A stretch of 64,000 nucleotides of DNA, taken from the NCBI GenBank assembly GCA_963971285.1, contig OZ020244.1, forward strand, positions 11,904,001-11,968,000. The letters are read 5' to 3'. Source of the stretch: Astropecten irregularis (taxonomy: Eukaryota > Echinodermata > Asteroidea > Paxillosida > Astropectinidae). This document shows positions 23,958 to 33,392 of the stretch, piece after piece (the stretch's first letter is position 1; every line of letters begins with the position of its first letter). The position numbers were made by a program, and so were the translations under genes. The notes under the pieces were generated by a model, which had not been told where the DNA came from, made no database searches, and worked only from the letters and a program-made list of their open reading frames with translations.

Positions 23958-26900
23958 ATGACTGATCTAACAACGAATCAGCAAACGACGGAGCAGACGG
24001 TAAGACCAATTATTGCAAAGGGGTTTAGCCAATGGACAAAAGATAACTTAAAACATTTTGTTGCAGAAACCCACATTCCAATAGAAGATCCAGAAACGGA
24101 TTATACTAAAAGTGAATATATAAATGCTATTACACGCATACAACCCACCCGGAGTGGGTATAAAAGATGGGGTTATTTACAATTAAAAAGATATGTTCAA
24201 GATAATAATATTAGGTTAGATTTATCTAAAAAGCTCGATCACACTCGACGTGAATATATCAAAGCGATTAAAGCGTTTACAAATCAATTTACAAATTTAA
24301 TAAATAAAGATAATCAAGAACTTAGAGAATTAGCTAGAAAATTTAACCTCAATGTTGTTCCAACGGGTCGAAGAGGACAAGTATTAAAACGAGATTATAT
24401 CAAAACGATTAAAGAAAATGTATCATCAGAGGAAATTCATGAAGCGACAAACTGGAGAGAAGCGAGATCTTTTCGTGGTAATCTTATAAATTTAGAAATA
24501 ATTCTTCAAAGACAATATTCCGATCTAAATACATTTTTAAAACATCAGCATAAAAATATGATTAAAGAAGTAACAAAGATCTTTAGAAAAAAAGGCCAAT
24601 TTAAGCTTGAATTTAGGATAAAACTCGAATATATAAAAGTTGAAGTTTCAGATGAAACATTACATGATTTTACTTTTCGAACCGAACAACATATTATTTT
24701 AAGGGAAGATGAAATAAATGTAAAGGTTAATGAAATTTTGTTCGAGCTAATAAATGTAGTGGAATCAAAAGATTTTGGACCCTCAGGTTTAACTTTAAAT
24801 AAAATATTAGCGTTTTATATGAACTTTATTAAATATACCAATGTTTCTGGTAGTTCATATATTAAACTTACGCCATTTATTAAACATAAAAAGGCTGTTA
24901 TTAACATACAAAATAAAGATGATCAATGTGTTAGATGGGCTATCAGATCTGCATTAGGGTTATACAAGGATGAAATTAAAGAAAAGAAAAAGAAGAATCC
25001 AAAATATCAAATTATGGAAGCAAGAACCACCACCTATAAGTTAAATGATGGCTTAGATTTTACCGGTATAGATTTTCCAACACCCTTAAAGCAGATTCCT
25101 AAAATAGAAAAACAAAATAATTTAAATATTAACGTGTTTGGGTTAGATTGTAATGATGAAAATAAGAATTTCCTTATCCATTATATATCTCTAAAGAAAC
25201 AAACGACATTCACATAAATCTATTATTATTTACTAGAGAGGTAGAAGAAGAAAAAGATGAAATTAAAACAAAAAGGCACTATTGTTGGATTAAGAATTTT
25301 TCAGCCCTATTTAGCAATGGTACAAGTAAAGATGAGCATAAATTATATTTTTGTTACAGATGTCTATCTCATTTTTATACACGGCAAAAATTAAAAATTC
25401 ACGATGAAATATGTCAAGGATTAACCGTTCATCCTTCAAGAGTCATCCTTCCAGAAGAAGATAAAAATATTCTAAAATTTAAAAACTTTAAAAATTTTCA
25501 AGATGCACCGTTTGTGATTTACGCTGATTTTGAATGTATTTTAGAAAAACACAATGCAGAAAAGATGAAAAAAACTAAAAAGTTGAGCGTTCATAAACCC
25601 AGCGGTTATTCTTACGTCGTGGTAAGATTTGATGGAAAACTAATGAAGCAAAAAACCTATAGAGGGTGTAACGCTAGCGAGCATTTAATTAATTCATTGT
25701 TAAAAGAACAACGTAAAATTAAACAAATATTTAATAATCCTAAACCAATCGAAGAGATCGACGAATCATTAATGACGAGTAACGAGTGCTGGATTTGTGA
25801 AAAGGAAATATATCAAACTAGCGTTTTATATTGTAATTGTGAGATACCCCGTGAACCCAAAACCGAATCTGAAAAAGAAGAAAACGCGGTCACGAACAGT
25901 AAAGGTTATACAGATTTTTTGTGTTTAGAATGCGGTAAAAAAATTAATAAATTTAGAAAAGTTAGAGATCACTGCCACATCACGGGTAAATTTAGAGGAG
26001 TTGCACATGATTATTGTAACTTAAAACTTAAAGTAACAACTCACACACAAATACCGGTTATTTTTCACAATTTTAAAAATTACGACGGTCATTTGATTAT
26101 GCAGGGGGTAAGCGCTTGTATCAAAACGTTAAATAATAAAATAAAAAAACGTAAAACGTGTATAGAAAAAATCAAAACTCGTATAGAAAAAATCGAAACG
26201 TATAAAGAAAAACTCAAAACGCAAGAAATAAAACTAATTAATCAAAAACTAAAAATAATCGATGAAAAAATAAATGTTAAAATCGATGAACTAAAAGATG
26301 TTTTAAGTATATTAAATTATTATCAAAAGGAAAAAAACGTATTCAATAATATATTTTGTGTTCCTCAAAACTCAGAAAAATACATAAGTATTAGTATAGG
26401 TCAACTCCGTTTTATAGATTCGTTAAATTTGATGAACTCTTCCTTAGAAAAATTAGTCGCTGCTTGCCCTAAAGATGCATTTAATTTATTTAGAAAACAT
26501 TTTAAAGATTATAATACGGATGATGTTGATCTTTTATTAAAAAAGGGGTGCTATCCATACGAATATATGGATTCCTTTGATAGATTTAAAGAAACTCAAT
26601 TACCACCCATTGAAAAGTTTTATAGTAAGATAAAACTCAAAAGTATTACGCGAGAAGAATATACTCACGCGGAGTTGGTTTGGAAAACTTTCAACTGTAA
26701 AACTCTAGGTGATTATCACGACTTATACGTGACCACGGATACGTTATTACTCGCTGATGTGTTTCAAAACTTTAGAACCACTTGTAAGAAAACCTATCGT
26801 TTAGATCCAGCGAAATATCTCACGGCACCGGGGTTGTCTTGGGACGCTTTGTTGTTACATTCTAAAATAGAATTAGAACTTTTAACCGATATCGAACAAT

Positions 26901-28354
26901 ATTTATTTTTTGAAAAAGGTAAAAGAGGTGGTTATTCTAGCGTGGGTAGTTGTAGGCATCACAAAGCCAACAATAAATATTTAAAAGATTACGACCCCGA
27001 AAAAGAATCTTCTTATGTACTTTATTTAGACGCGAACAATTTATACGGTTGGGCAATGAGTCAATATTTACCCTACGCCGATTTTAAATGGTTAACCGAT
27101 TACCAAGTCGCTAACTTTATGACCGATCATATTTTAGGTTTAGCTGATGACAACGACTATGGATTTTTGTTGGAAGTAGATCTAGACTATCCTAAAGAGC
27201 TTCACGACTTACACAACGACTTACCCTTAGCCCCAGAGAACATAACCGTATCGGCTGAACGGTTAAGCCCTTATCAAAAAGAATTGTTATCTAGCGGAGA
27301 AAAAGCTTCGCGAGATGACAGACTCATCGCTCATTTAGGACCTCGTAAAAAATATGTCATTCATTATAAAACGTTAAAACTGTATTTACAACTAGGATTA
27401 AAACTCACGCGCGTACATCGTGTTTTACGATTTAAGCAAAAACCTTGGATGCGGTCTTACATCGATAAAAATACACAACTCAGAAAAATAGCCAAATCAG
27501 ATTTTGAAAAAGATTTTTTTAAACTCATGAACAATTCCGTTTTTGGTAAAACAATGGAAAATGTTAGAAATAGAATAGATGGAAATATTATTATAGACGA
27601 TGATAGCGATTTATCGGTAAAAAAAGTATTAAAACTAGCATCCAAATCTAATTATAAAACATCGACTAAATTTACAGATTCTAATATAGGTTTCTTTGAA
27701 AGGTATAAAGAAAAAACGTATTTAAATAAGCCCATCTATTGTGGAGTGAGTATATTAGATTTAAGCAAATCTTTTATGTACGACCTTTATTACAATCACT
27801 TGAAGAAAAAATATAACGATAACATAAATCTCATGTATACCGATACCGATAGTTTATTATTGATCGTTAAAACCGACGATGTTTACGAGGATATTAAACG
27901 AGACACAGAACTTTACGATCTATCTAATTATTCACCCACTCACCCTTTATTTGACCCTAAAAACTAAAAAGTAATTGGAAAAATGAAAGATGAATACGGT
28001 GGTCAAGTAGTAAAACAAGCCATTTGTTTAAGATCAAAAATGTATGTAATCTTAATACAAGATGATAAAGAGGTTAAAAAAATTAAAGGTATAACAAAAA
28101 CCGTGACTGAAAAAAATATTATCTTTGAAAATTTTTATAAGTGTTTAAAAGATAAAAAATCTCAAGAACATCAAATGAATATAATTCAATCTAACAAACA
28201 TCAAATTTATACGCAAGTGAAAACCAAAACTTCATTGAGTCCTTATGATGGAAAAAGATATATTTTATCTGATGGAATCAATACTTTAGCATTTGGCAAT
28301 AAAAAAATTAAATATCAAGATTCTGGCAATTTGGTGTCATCCGGAACGATTTGA
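23958..28354 (+). pseudogene. pPolB: Protein-primed type B DNA polymerase, two lesions
   Basis: Copies the element's DNA from a protein primer. The ATG at 23958 opens 419 codons with three SAP/HeH-like repeats in the first ~150 residues, then a conserved N-terminal block ending near NVFGLDCNDENKN. Reading then shifts: the same protein continues from about 25196 in another frame, consistent with a 2 nt gain in a CTCT stretch near 25190. The main part holds a C2H2-like finger, Exo I YADFEC (25520), an HNH-like DHCHITGKFRG block, Exo II HNFKNYDGH, Exo III YVTTDTLLLADVF, motif A DANNLYGWAM (27029), motif B NNSVFGKT (~27530) and motif C YTDTDS (~27838). All catalytic Asp residues are present. A single in-frame TAA at 27965-27967 cuts off the last ~130 residues, which continue in frame to 28354 and overlap the integrase end by 40 bp. 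Confidence 0.95.
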
Positions 28355-29358
28355 AGTTCTTCTTTTACAAACGATCGATTAGGTCCGTCTTTTAAGTAAT
28401 AAAGCGTAGGACCTGTAGTAACTTTTTTACCACTCATGATTTTAAATTGACTTGTTCTTTTTTCAATTTGATACATGTTAACGCTCCATATGGGATCGGT
28501 AGCCCTCCTCACAGTACCTCCTTCTTGTTCCCCCGGTTGATATAAATAACGAACTAAAACATTAGCCGGAAGATCACTAACGTTTGTTTTTTGTGGTGAT
28601 GAGGGTAATTGTTTAACCCTTTTTAACTTGATCGCTTGCGTGGGGGTGATTTCTTTATCTTCTGAATCTCGAATCAATCGTGTTGTTTCTTCATTGAGGG
28701 ATTTTATAACCTGGGGCAACCTCACCACCCATTCAACGTTTCTCGCCTGCGGGCGAAGCATTTCTTGCATGTATTGATGACCGAATAATCTTTCGGCTAA
28801 GGTTCGGTTAAATCTTTCGACTACCCCTTGCGATCGATGCACACCCGGCACACCTACACTGATCTCTACGTCATGAGACTGAAACAACTTTTTAAAATCT
28901 CCTTTAAATTCTGTTCCAGCATCGATTTGCACTAATTTAGGCCACGTTAATGACGAACGCTTGTAAATTTTAATAATCGCGTCTTTTACTTGTCCGGTAA
29001 CTTTGGAAGTTATGGGTTCAGCCTCTTTATACCGACTCGCCACGTCTATGACCGTCAACGCATATTTAAACGTTTTTTGTTTAACTCGATCCCAGGGTAA
29101 GTATAATACATCTAACTGATGTACGTAATTTGGTTCTAACCAATCACTCGACATTGCCGTCGGCCTAGGCACATATGAGGGAGGTGGTAAATAAATTTGC
29201 CAAACAGCTTGTTTTTTTAACCAAGATCTAACTTTTTGTTTATCAACCCCTGTTTTTTTATGCAATTGCGTAACAGCGCCCTCACCTTTCCAATAACCTT
29301 TAGGGCTGTAAAACAAACCTGAAAGCTGTTTTCTTTGTTTTTTATTTAACTCGCTCAT
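28315..29358 (-). CDS. Retrovirus-type integrase (Polinton INT)
   Basis: Joins element ends to host DNA. I chose the ATG at 29358 (MSELNKK), eight bases past the stop of the upstream gene; an in-frame ATG at 29373 is also possible. From 29358 the protein has 347 residues. The N-terminal helix-turn-helix-like region includes KKTGVDKQKVRSWLKK. The RNase H-fold core carries D83 (HQLDVLYL), D146 (QIDAGTEF) and E181 (SQGVVERFNR). D146 and E181 are 34 residues apart, close to the usual D,D35E. A basic C-terminal part may form a chromo- or SH3-like fold. It reads without breaks and is convergent with the polymerase. Confidence 0.95.
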   Translation of the reverse strand: MSELNKKQRKQLSGLFYSPKGYWKGEGAVTQLHKKTGVDKQKVRSWLKKQAVWQIYLPPPSYVPRPTAMSSDWLEPNYVHQLDVLYLPWDRVKQKTFKYALTVIDVASRYKEAEPITSKVTGQVKDAIIKIYKRSSLTWPKLVQIDAGTEFKGDFKKLFQSHDVEISVGVPGVHRSQGVVERFNRTLAERLFGHQYMQEMLRPQARNVEWVVRLPQVIKSLNEETTRLIRDSEDKEITPTQAIKLKRVKQLPSSPQKTNVSDLPANVLVRYLYQPGEQEGGTVRRATDPIWSVNMYQIEKRTSQFKIMSGKKVTTGPTLYYLKDGPNRSFVKEELQIVPDDTKLPES

Positions 29359-29365
29359 TTTTATT

Positions 29366-29788
29366 TTATACATATCTATAAATGAAGAACCCCACTGCAG
29401 CTGTACCACCTAATACCCACACGAGTTCTCTAATTTGTTGATCATCACTCGGAGTATAAAAGTCGCTAAGTTTTGGTTTAGGTGGTAATTCAAAATCGTA
29501 ATTTTCACCCGTTACTTCGCTGTACACTCTAAGCGCTTCGTTTACGTTACTAAACGTTCTTTCTGATAATTTTTGTTGTATCATACGTTTATTCAAATAA
29601 TCGAGATATTTAACACGTTGTTGTTCCCAATCTTCTTTGGCTCGCGCTAATTTTTCTAATGCTAAGTCATGTCTTTTTCGTTCTTTGTCAATTTGTTGTT
29701 TTGATAAACTGCTAAATAAAAAGTTACTACCGGTAAACGCTAATGCATTTACTATTGCCCCGCCAACCATCATTGCTATTCCTGCCAT
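29366..29788 (-). CDS. Small conserved Polinton membrane protein, 140 aa
   Basis: Starts at ATG 29788, head-to-head with the capsid candidate at 29846. The N-terminal 25 residues are hydrophobic and Gly/Ala-rich (AMMVGGAIVNALAFTG). A long charged helix rich in Lys, Arg and Glu follows (about residues 33-85). The C-terminus has a second hydrophobic segment (VWVLGGTAAVGFFIYRYV). Proteins of this layout, with ERKRHDLALEKL-type helices, are frequent in animal Polintons; their function is unknown, and a minor virion membrane component is my inference. The stop overlaps the upstream ATG choice of the integrase. Confidence 0.75.
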   Translation of the reverse strand: MAGIAMMVGGAIVNALAFTGSNFLFSSLSKQQIDKERKRHDLALEKLARAKEDWEQQRVKYLDYLNKRMIQQKLSERTFSNVNEALRVYSEVTGENYDFELPPKPKLSDFYTPSDDQQIRELVWVLGGTAAVGFFIYRYV

Positions 29789-29845
29789 CTTTTTATTTAT
29801 ACTAATTTAAAAACCTTATATATTAAAAACACACTATTTTGAACT
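29789..29845. promoter_or_regulatory. Divergent promoter with TTATATATTAAAAA
   Basis: The 57 bp gap between two head-to-head genes holds TTATATATTAAAAAC at about 29815-29829, upstream of the ATG at 29846. The same motif precedes 32972, 33112 and 37359. Confidence 0.6.
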
Positions 29846-31108
29846 ATGAATCATTACGGTAAAAAACTAAACCCAACGAGGCGTCTTAAAATCCCTAAAG
29901 CCATTAAAGGCGAACGAAGAGAAGTGTCAATCACTCATAATCCAAGCACGATTGCGGCTGGTCAAAAACTCATCGTTAAGTTTCCGCAATTAGGACCCGA
30001 CGATGTTATCGTACCCGGTACTTCTAAACTCGCTTTTAAACTCGAGTTAGAGGGAGGATCAGATGATAATCGAACGGTGTTTAACAACTTATGTCGTAAC
30101 TTAATACGCGAAATCAATGTTAGGCTTCAAGGTAACACAATCGTGAGTTATCGCGATGCAGATGTCTTTCACAATTTTAAAGATAACTGGCTGCATCCCT
30201 ATATTACACGAAATATGGCTTATGTAGGCCTTGAAAAAGAAAACGTCACAAAATTAAGATTGGGGGCGGGGGATGCTAGTGCCGAAAATAATAGCGGAAA
30301 AGATAAAGCTATCGCCGACGCGTTTGGTAATCGATATTGTATTCCTTTAGATATTGAGCTTTTAACAGCACATCATCCTTTTTATCCTAGCAGTCTAAAG
30401 CAGCCCCTGACATATGAATTAACATTTAACGATCACGATAAAGTCGTTAATAGCTCGGATACAAGTGCCCAATATTCAATTTCGGATTTAACGCTTGAAT
30501 ACGAAGTTGTCACTAGCCGAGATTTGGCACAAGAGCTAAAAAACAAACGAATGAAATACTATCTTTTTGATCACGTACATAATTTAGAAACAAGATCAAT
30601 CAACAAATCGGATACCTTATGGAACGTTATGATTAATCAACCGATTAAAAGTCTCAAAGGTGTTTTAATCTTATTTAGAGATCCAACGGTAAAAAACCCT
30701 CAAAGATTTTATAATCCCCACATTAGCAAAACCAGCATTACGGTTGAAGGAAAACCCAATCAACTTTACTCACAAGGTATGTTTGAGTATCAGCACTGGC
30801 AAGAAGTTAATAAATTTTTTGGTGATAGCGATACCGAAAACGGTCAATCGATTGTAAAAGATTTAAATTTAGTGGGTATAGAAATGGCTGGCTACTATAA
30901 AGATAAATACGGCCTGTGGCTAGATTTTCGCTCAACTGATGATAAAAGTGCTCACGGAAGTGGAAGACGTTTAAACGACGGAGGAGGAATTCAGATTCAG
31001 ATGACTCGAGAGGCTGAAACACCAGGGGATTTAACGATGTTTGTATTTTTGGTCATGGACGCGCAATTAACCATTGAGGATGGAAATTTTAAGAATTTAG
31101 TTTTTTAA
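29846..31108 (+). CDS. Major capsid protein candidate (double jelly-roll)
   Basis: 420 residues, intact. The pattern of a PGTSKLAFKLEL strand, FNNLCRNLIREINVRLQGN, then DADVFHNFKDNWL early in the protein, followed by many short hydrophobic strands, fits the double jelly-roll major capsid proteins of Polintons and adintoviruses. These form hexagonal capsomers. It lies directly upstream of the packaging ATPase, as expected of a morphogenesis module. I recognised it by pattern, not by a search; the 396 aa minus-strand protein at 34847-36034 is the other large structural protein and the roles could be exchanged. Confidence 0.65.
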   Translation: MNHYGKKLNPTRRLKIPKAIKGERREVSITHNPSTIAAGQKLIVKFPQLGPDDVIVPGTSKLAFKLELEGGSDDNRTVFNNLCRNLIREINVRLQGNTIVSYRDADVFHNFKDNWLHPYITRNMAYVGLEKENVTKLRLGAGDASAENNSGKDKAIADAFGNRYCIPLDIELLTAHHPFYPSSLKQPLTYELTFNDHDKVVNSSDTSAQYSISDLTLEYEVVTSRDLAQELKNKRMKYYLFDHVHNLETRSINKSDTLWNVMINQPIKSLKGVLILFRDPTVKNPQRFYNPHISKTSITVEGKPNQLYSQGMFEYQHWQEVNKFFGDSDTENGQSIVKDLNLVGIEMAGYYKDKYGLWLDFRSTDDKSAHGSGRRLNDGGGIQIQMTREAETPGDLTMFVFLVMDAQLTIEDGNFKNLVF

Positions 31109-31124
31109 ATGCTTATTAAAATAA

Positions 31125-31728
31125 ATGGAATCTTGTCATTGTGCTTTAATTGTAGGAAAAACAAACTCGGGAAAGACTAAATGGATTTTAGATTTATTGG
31201 AAACCAAATATCGTGATAAATTTGAATCGATCGTGATCATTTGCCCGACCTTATTTAAAAATAAAACTTATTTATCGAGGCTTTGGATAACAATGGATGA
31301 AAATGTATATTTGTGTGATTTAGACTCTGAAAAAATAACTTTAAATGAAGCCTTAGATTTATATCAAAATATTTTAGATGGGATAAAAACGTTATTTATC
31401 ATAGATGATTGTTCTAGTCAGCAGGAAATAAAATATCGAAAAAAAAACATGTGCGTTGAGCAAAATCGCTTTTTCTGGGAGGCATTATAACCATAGCTGT
31501 TGGTTATTAACACAAAAGTATAATTCGGTTTTAAAAGACTATCGTGAGAATACAAGTTGGGTTGCGATGTTTTATACAAAAGATAAAACGAGTTTTGATA
31601 TTGCATTAGATGAAAATGATGTTGTGTGTGATCAAAAAAGAGACGTAATTAAAAAACATTTGTGTGATAAAAAATATAGTAAATTGGTTATTAACACAGA
31701 ACCTCCAGTTTCATACCACGTTTTATAA
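31125..31728 (+). pseudogene. Genome-packaging ATPase (FtsK/HerA type), frameshifted
   Basis: Would drive DNA into the capsid. ATG at 31125 is 17 bp after the capsid candidate. Walker A is GKTNSGKT (about residues 11-18) and Walker B is TLFIIDD (about 87-93). Shortly after, a nine-A run at 31439-31447 shifts the frame: the first frame ends at 31490, while the conserved downstream part (FSGRH, then LLTQKYN, near 31470-31520) is open in another frame to 31728. A one-base length change in the A run explains it. Polymerase slippage during transcription could restore some product, but this is speculation. Confidence 0.88.
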
Positions 31729-31803
31729 AAATTTAACAACCTAATTTTTGTTATCATTTGTTGTATTTTGTTAAAAATTTGCTAATAACTACCTATCAAG
31801 TTA

Positions 31804-32045
31804 TTTATAGCAATTTTTAATTTTGTTATAAATAAAAAACACCAATGCTACAATACGTTGATGTTATTATTAAGTTTGTTATCACTTTAAACTTAAGCTA
31901 CTTATGTTATAATTTATTTTGCTTTATAGCAATTTTTAATTTTGTTATAAATAAAAAACACCAATGCTACAATACGTTGATGTTATTATTAAGTTTGTTA
32001 TCACTTTAAACTTAAGCTACTTATGTTATAATTTATTTTGCTTTA
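31804..32045 (+). repeat. 119 bp perfect tandem duplication
   Basis: TTTATAGCAATTTTTAATTT begins copies at 31804 and 31923, and GCTTTA ends them at 31921-31926 and 32040-32045. Two full copies appear identical. The unit includes the AT-rich leader and the first codons of the next gene, so its start region exists twice. The period is not a multiple of three. Confidence 0.93.
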
Positions 32046-32689
32046 ACAAAATGTATAAGTTGTTATATAGTAAAATGAATGACTTAACAACAATTATAAA
32101 TAGCGATGTAAATAAACCTTCAACAACAAACGACAGTAGTTATAAAGATCGACTTTGTGGTATAGTTGCTGCAGGTGATTCAAAAAAATATTTAGGTAAA
32201 GAATACACCATCACAGACATAGAAGCCCTAACACCTGCAGATCAAGAAAAATTATTTAACCGGTATCAAGCTAAATTCGGTAAAGAAGTGGTAACTACAG
32301 TGGGTAACTCAATTTTGAGTTTGTATGCACGAGCTATAGGTTTAGCAACTCCGGCTGATATTTTAGGAATTAGAATTAGCTTAAATTCCGAGGAAAATTT
32401 AACCAATGATTTAAATAACGATCCTATCATTAGTAATAGCTTAGCTTATGTACTTAGTGAGGTTTGTTACAAATATGGTGTCTACCTATCACCTTTGATA
32501 GCAACACTTATTACCACAAAACATTTAAACTTTAACAAATCCACAACAAATAAAAATACTTATATAATAAATAATTCAAATGACAACTATGCATCAGGAG
32601 AACGAGCAAGCTTTAACAACAGCACCCTCAACAACAACACCAACAGCACCAACACCGATACCAACAACCCCAGTGACCCAAGTAACTAA
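31964..32689 (+). CDS. Conserved Polinton protein, unknown function, up to 241 aa
   Basis: The first ATG in frame is 31964, inside the second copy of the 119 bp duplication; 32051 and 32075 are alternative starts that avoid the hydrophobic N-terminal segment. The core (KEYTITDIEALTPADQEKLF, RYQAKFG, then AYVLSEVCYKYGVYLSPL) matches a helical protein common in animal Polintons. The last ~50 residues are Asn/Thr/Ser-rich and of low complexity. It overlaps the next gene from 32589. A structural or membrane-associated role is only inference. Confidence 0.7.
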   Translation: MLQYVDVIIKFVITLNLSYLCYNLFCFNKMYKLLYSKMNDLTTIINSDVNKPSTTNDSSYKDRLCGIVAAGDSKKYLGKEYTITDIEALTPADQEKLFNRYQAKFGKEVVTTVGNSILSLYARAIGLATPADILGIRISLNSEENLTNDLNNDPIISNSLAYVLSEVCYKYGVYLSPLIATLITTKHLNFNKSTTNKNTYIINNSNDNYASGERASFNNSTLNNNTNSTNTDTNNPSDPSN

Positions 32690-32946
32690 AAAACAAACGC
32701 TAAACGCGTTGAACAAGGTAAACGCCTGGCAGAACATAATAAAAAAATGAAAGAGCAATTAGCTAAAATGAAAACAGAAGAGTTGGAGTCAGAGATTATT
32801 CAAAATACCCCGGTTTAATTTTAGTAGGCGGTATAGGTTTTTTATTGTATAAATCATCAAACAAATCACCAAAAAACTCTAAAACTATTCAAATAACAAA
32901 ACCAAGTCTACCACAGAGTCAACCCGAAGAACTTTTAATGGATTGA
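32589..32946 (+). pseudogene. Small basic membrane protein, two frameshifts
   Basis: ATG at 32589 opens a Thr/Pro-rich leader overlapping the end of the previous gene. A Lys/Arg/Glu helix beginning near RVEQGKRLAEHNKK (about 32705-32815) is open in a second frame, and a hydrophobic segment (LVGGIGFLLYK, from about 32821) followed by a polar tail is in a third, ending at 32946. The order of leader, charged helix and single membrane span is typical of a small Polinton protein. Two short indels, near 32690-32704 and 32810-32818, would explain the changes. Confidence 0.65.
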
Positions 32947-32971
32947 TTTTTAAAATGTTTATATATTAAAA

Positions 32972-33082
32972 ATGGATGAAACAATCGTAAATGATATTGC
33001 CGCCACAGTTTATATTTGTGTTTTAATAGCAGCAGCCACCATTGGCTTCACCTTTTATCAATCTTTAAAAAAGGGGGACTAA
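32972..33082 (+). CDS. 36-residue membrane micro-protein
   Basis: ATG at 32972 follows TTTATATATTAAAAATGG. The protein is a single hydrophobic helix (about residues 10-29, VYICVLIAAATIGFTF) with an acidic N-terminus and basic C-terminus (SLKKGD). It has its own promoter-like motif and sits in an array of structural genes, which supports it being real despite its size. Function unknown. Confidence 0.6.
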   Translation: MDETIVNDIAATVYICVLIAAATIGFTFYQSLKKGD

Positions 33083-33111
33083 TTTAAATTTTAAAAACTT
33101 ATATAGTAAGA

Positions 33112-33366
33112 ATGGCAAATACAAATATTGATATAAACGGAATAGCAAACACAGTTTATCATGGTGCAGTGTTAAGCCTTTTAACCATGGGATACTCGAT
33201 GGTAAGTAAAAAATTACTCAAAATTAAATCGCCTGATTTAGATAGGCTTAGTGTAGAAGATGCGGCTAAACTAACCGCATTAGTCGGAGGTTCTTTAGCA
33301 ACGCAACAGTGGCTGGTCACACAGGGAATCTTACCAGGTAGTATTATAAATAAACCTACAGTTTAA
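33112..33366 (+). CDS. 84 aa conserved Polinton membrane protein
   Basis: ATG at 33112 follows ACTTATATAGTAAGA. The sequence has NTVYHGAVLSLLTMGYSM near the start, a basic KKLLKIK turn, then LSVEDAAKLTALVGGSLA and WLVTQG. Small proteins of this layout recur in animal Polintons; their function is not known. Two hydrophobic helices suggest membrane association. Confidence 0.7.
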   Translation: MANTNIDINGIANTVYHGAVLSLLTMGYSMVSKKLLKIKSPDLDRLSVEDAAKLTALVGGSLATQQWLVTQGILPGSIINKPTV

Positions 33367-33392
33367 AATGTGTATATAATAAAAAATTAAAG

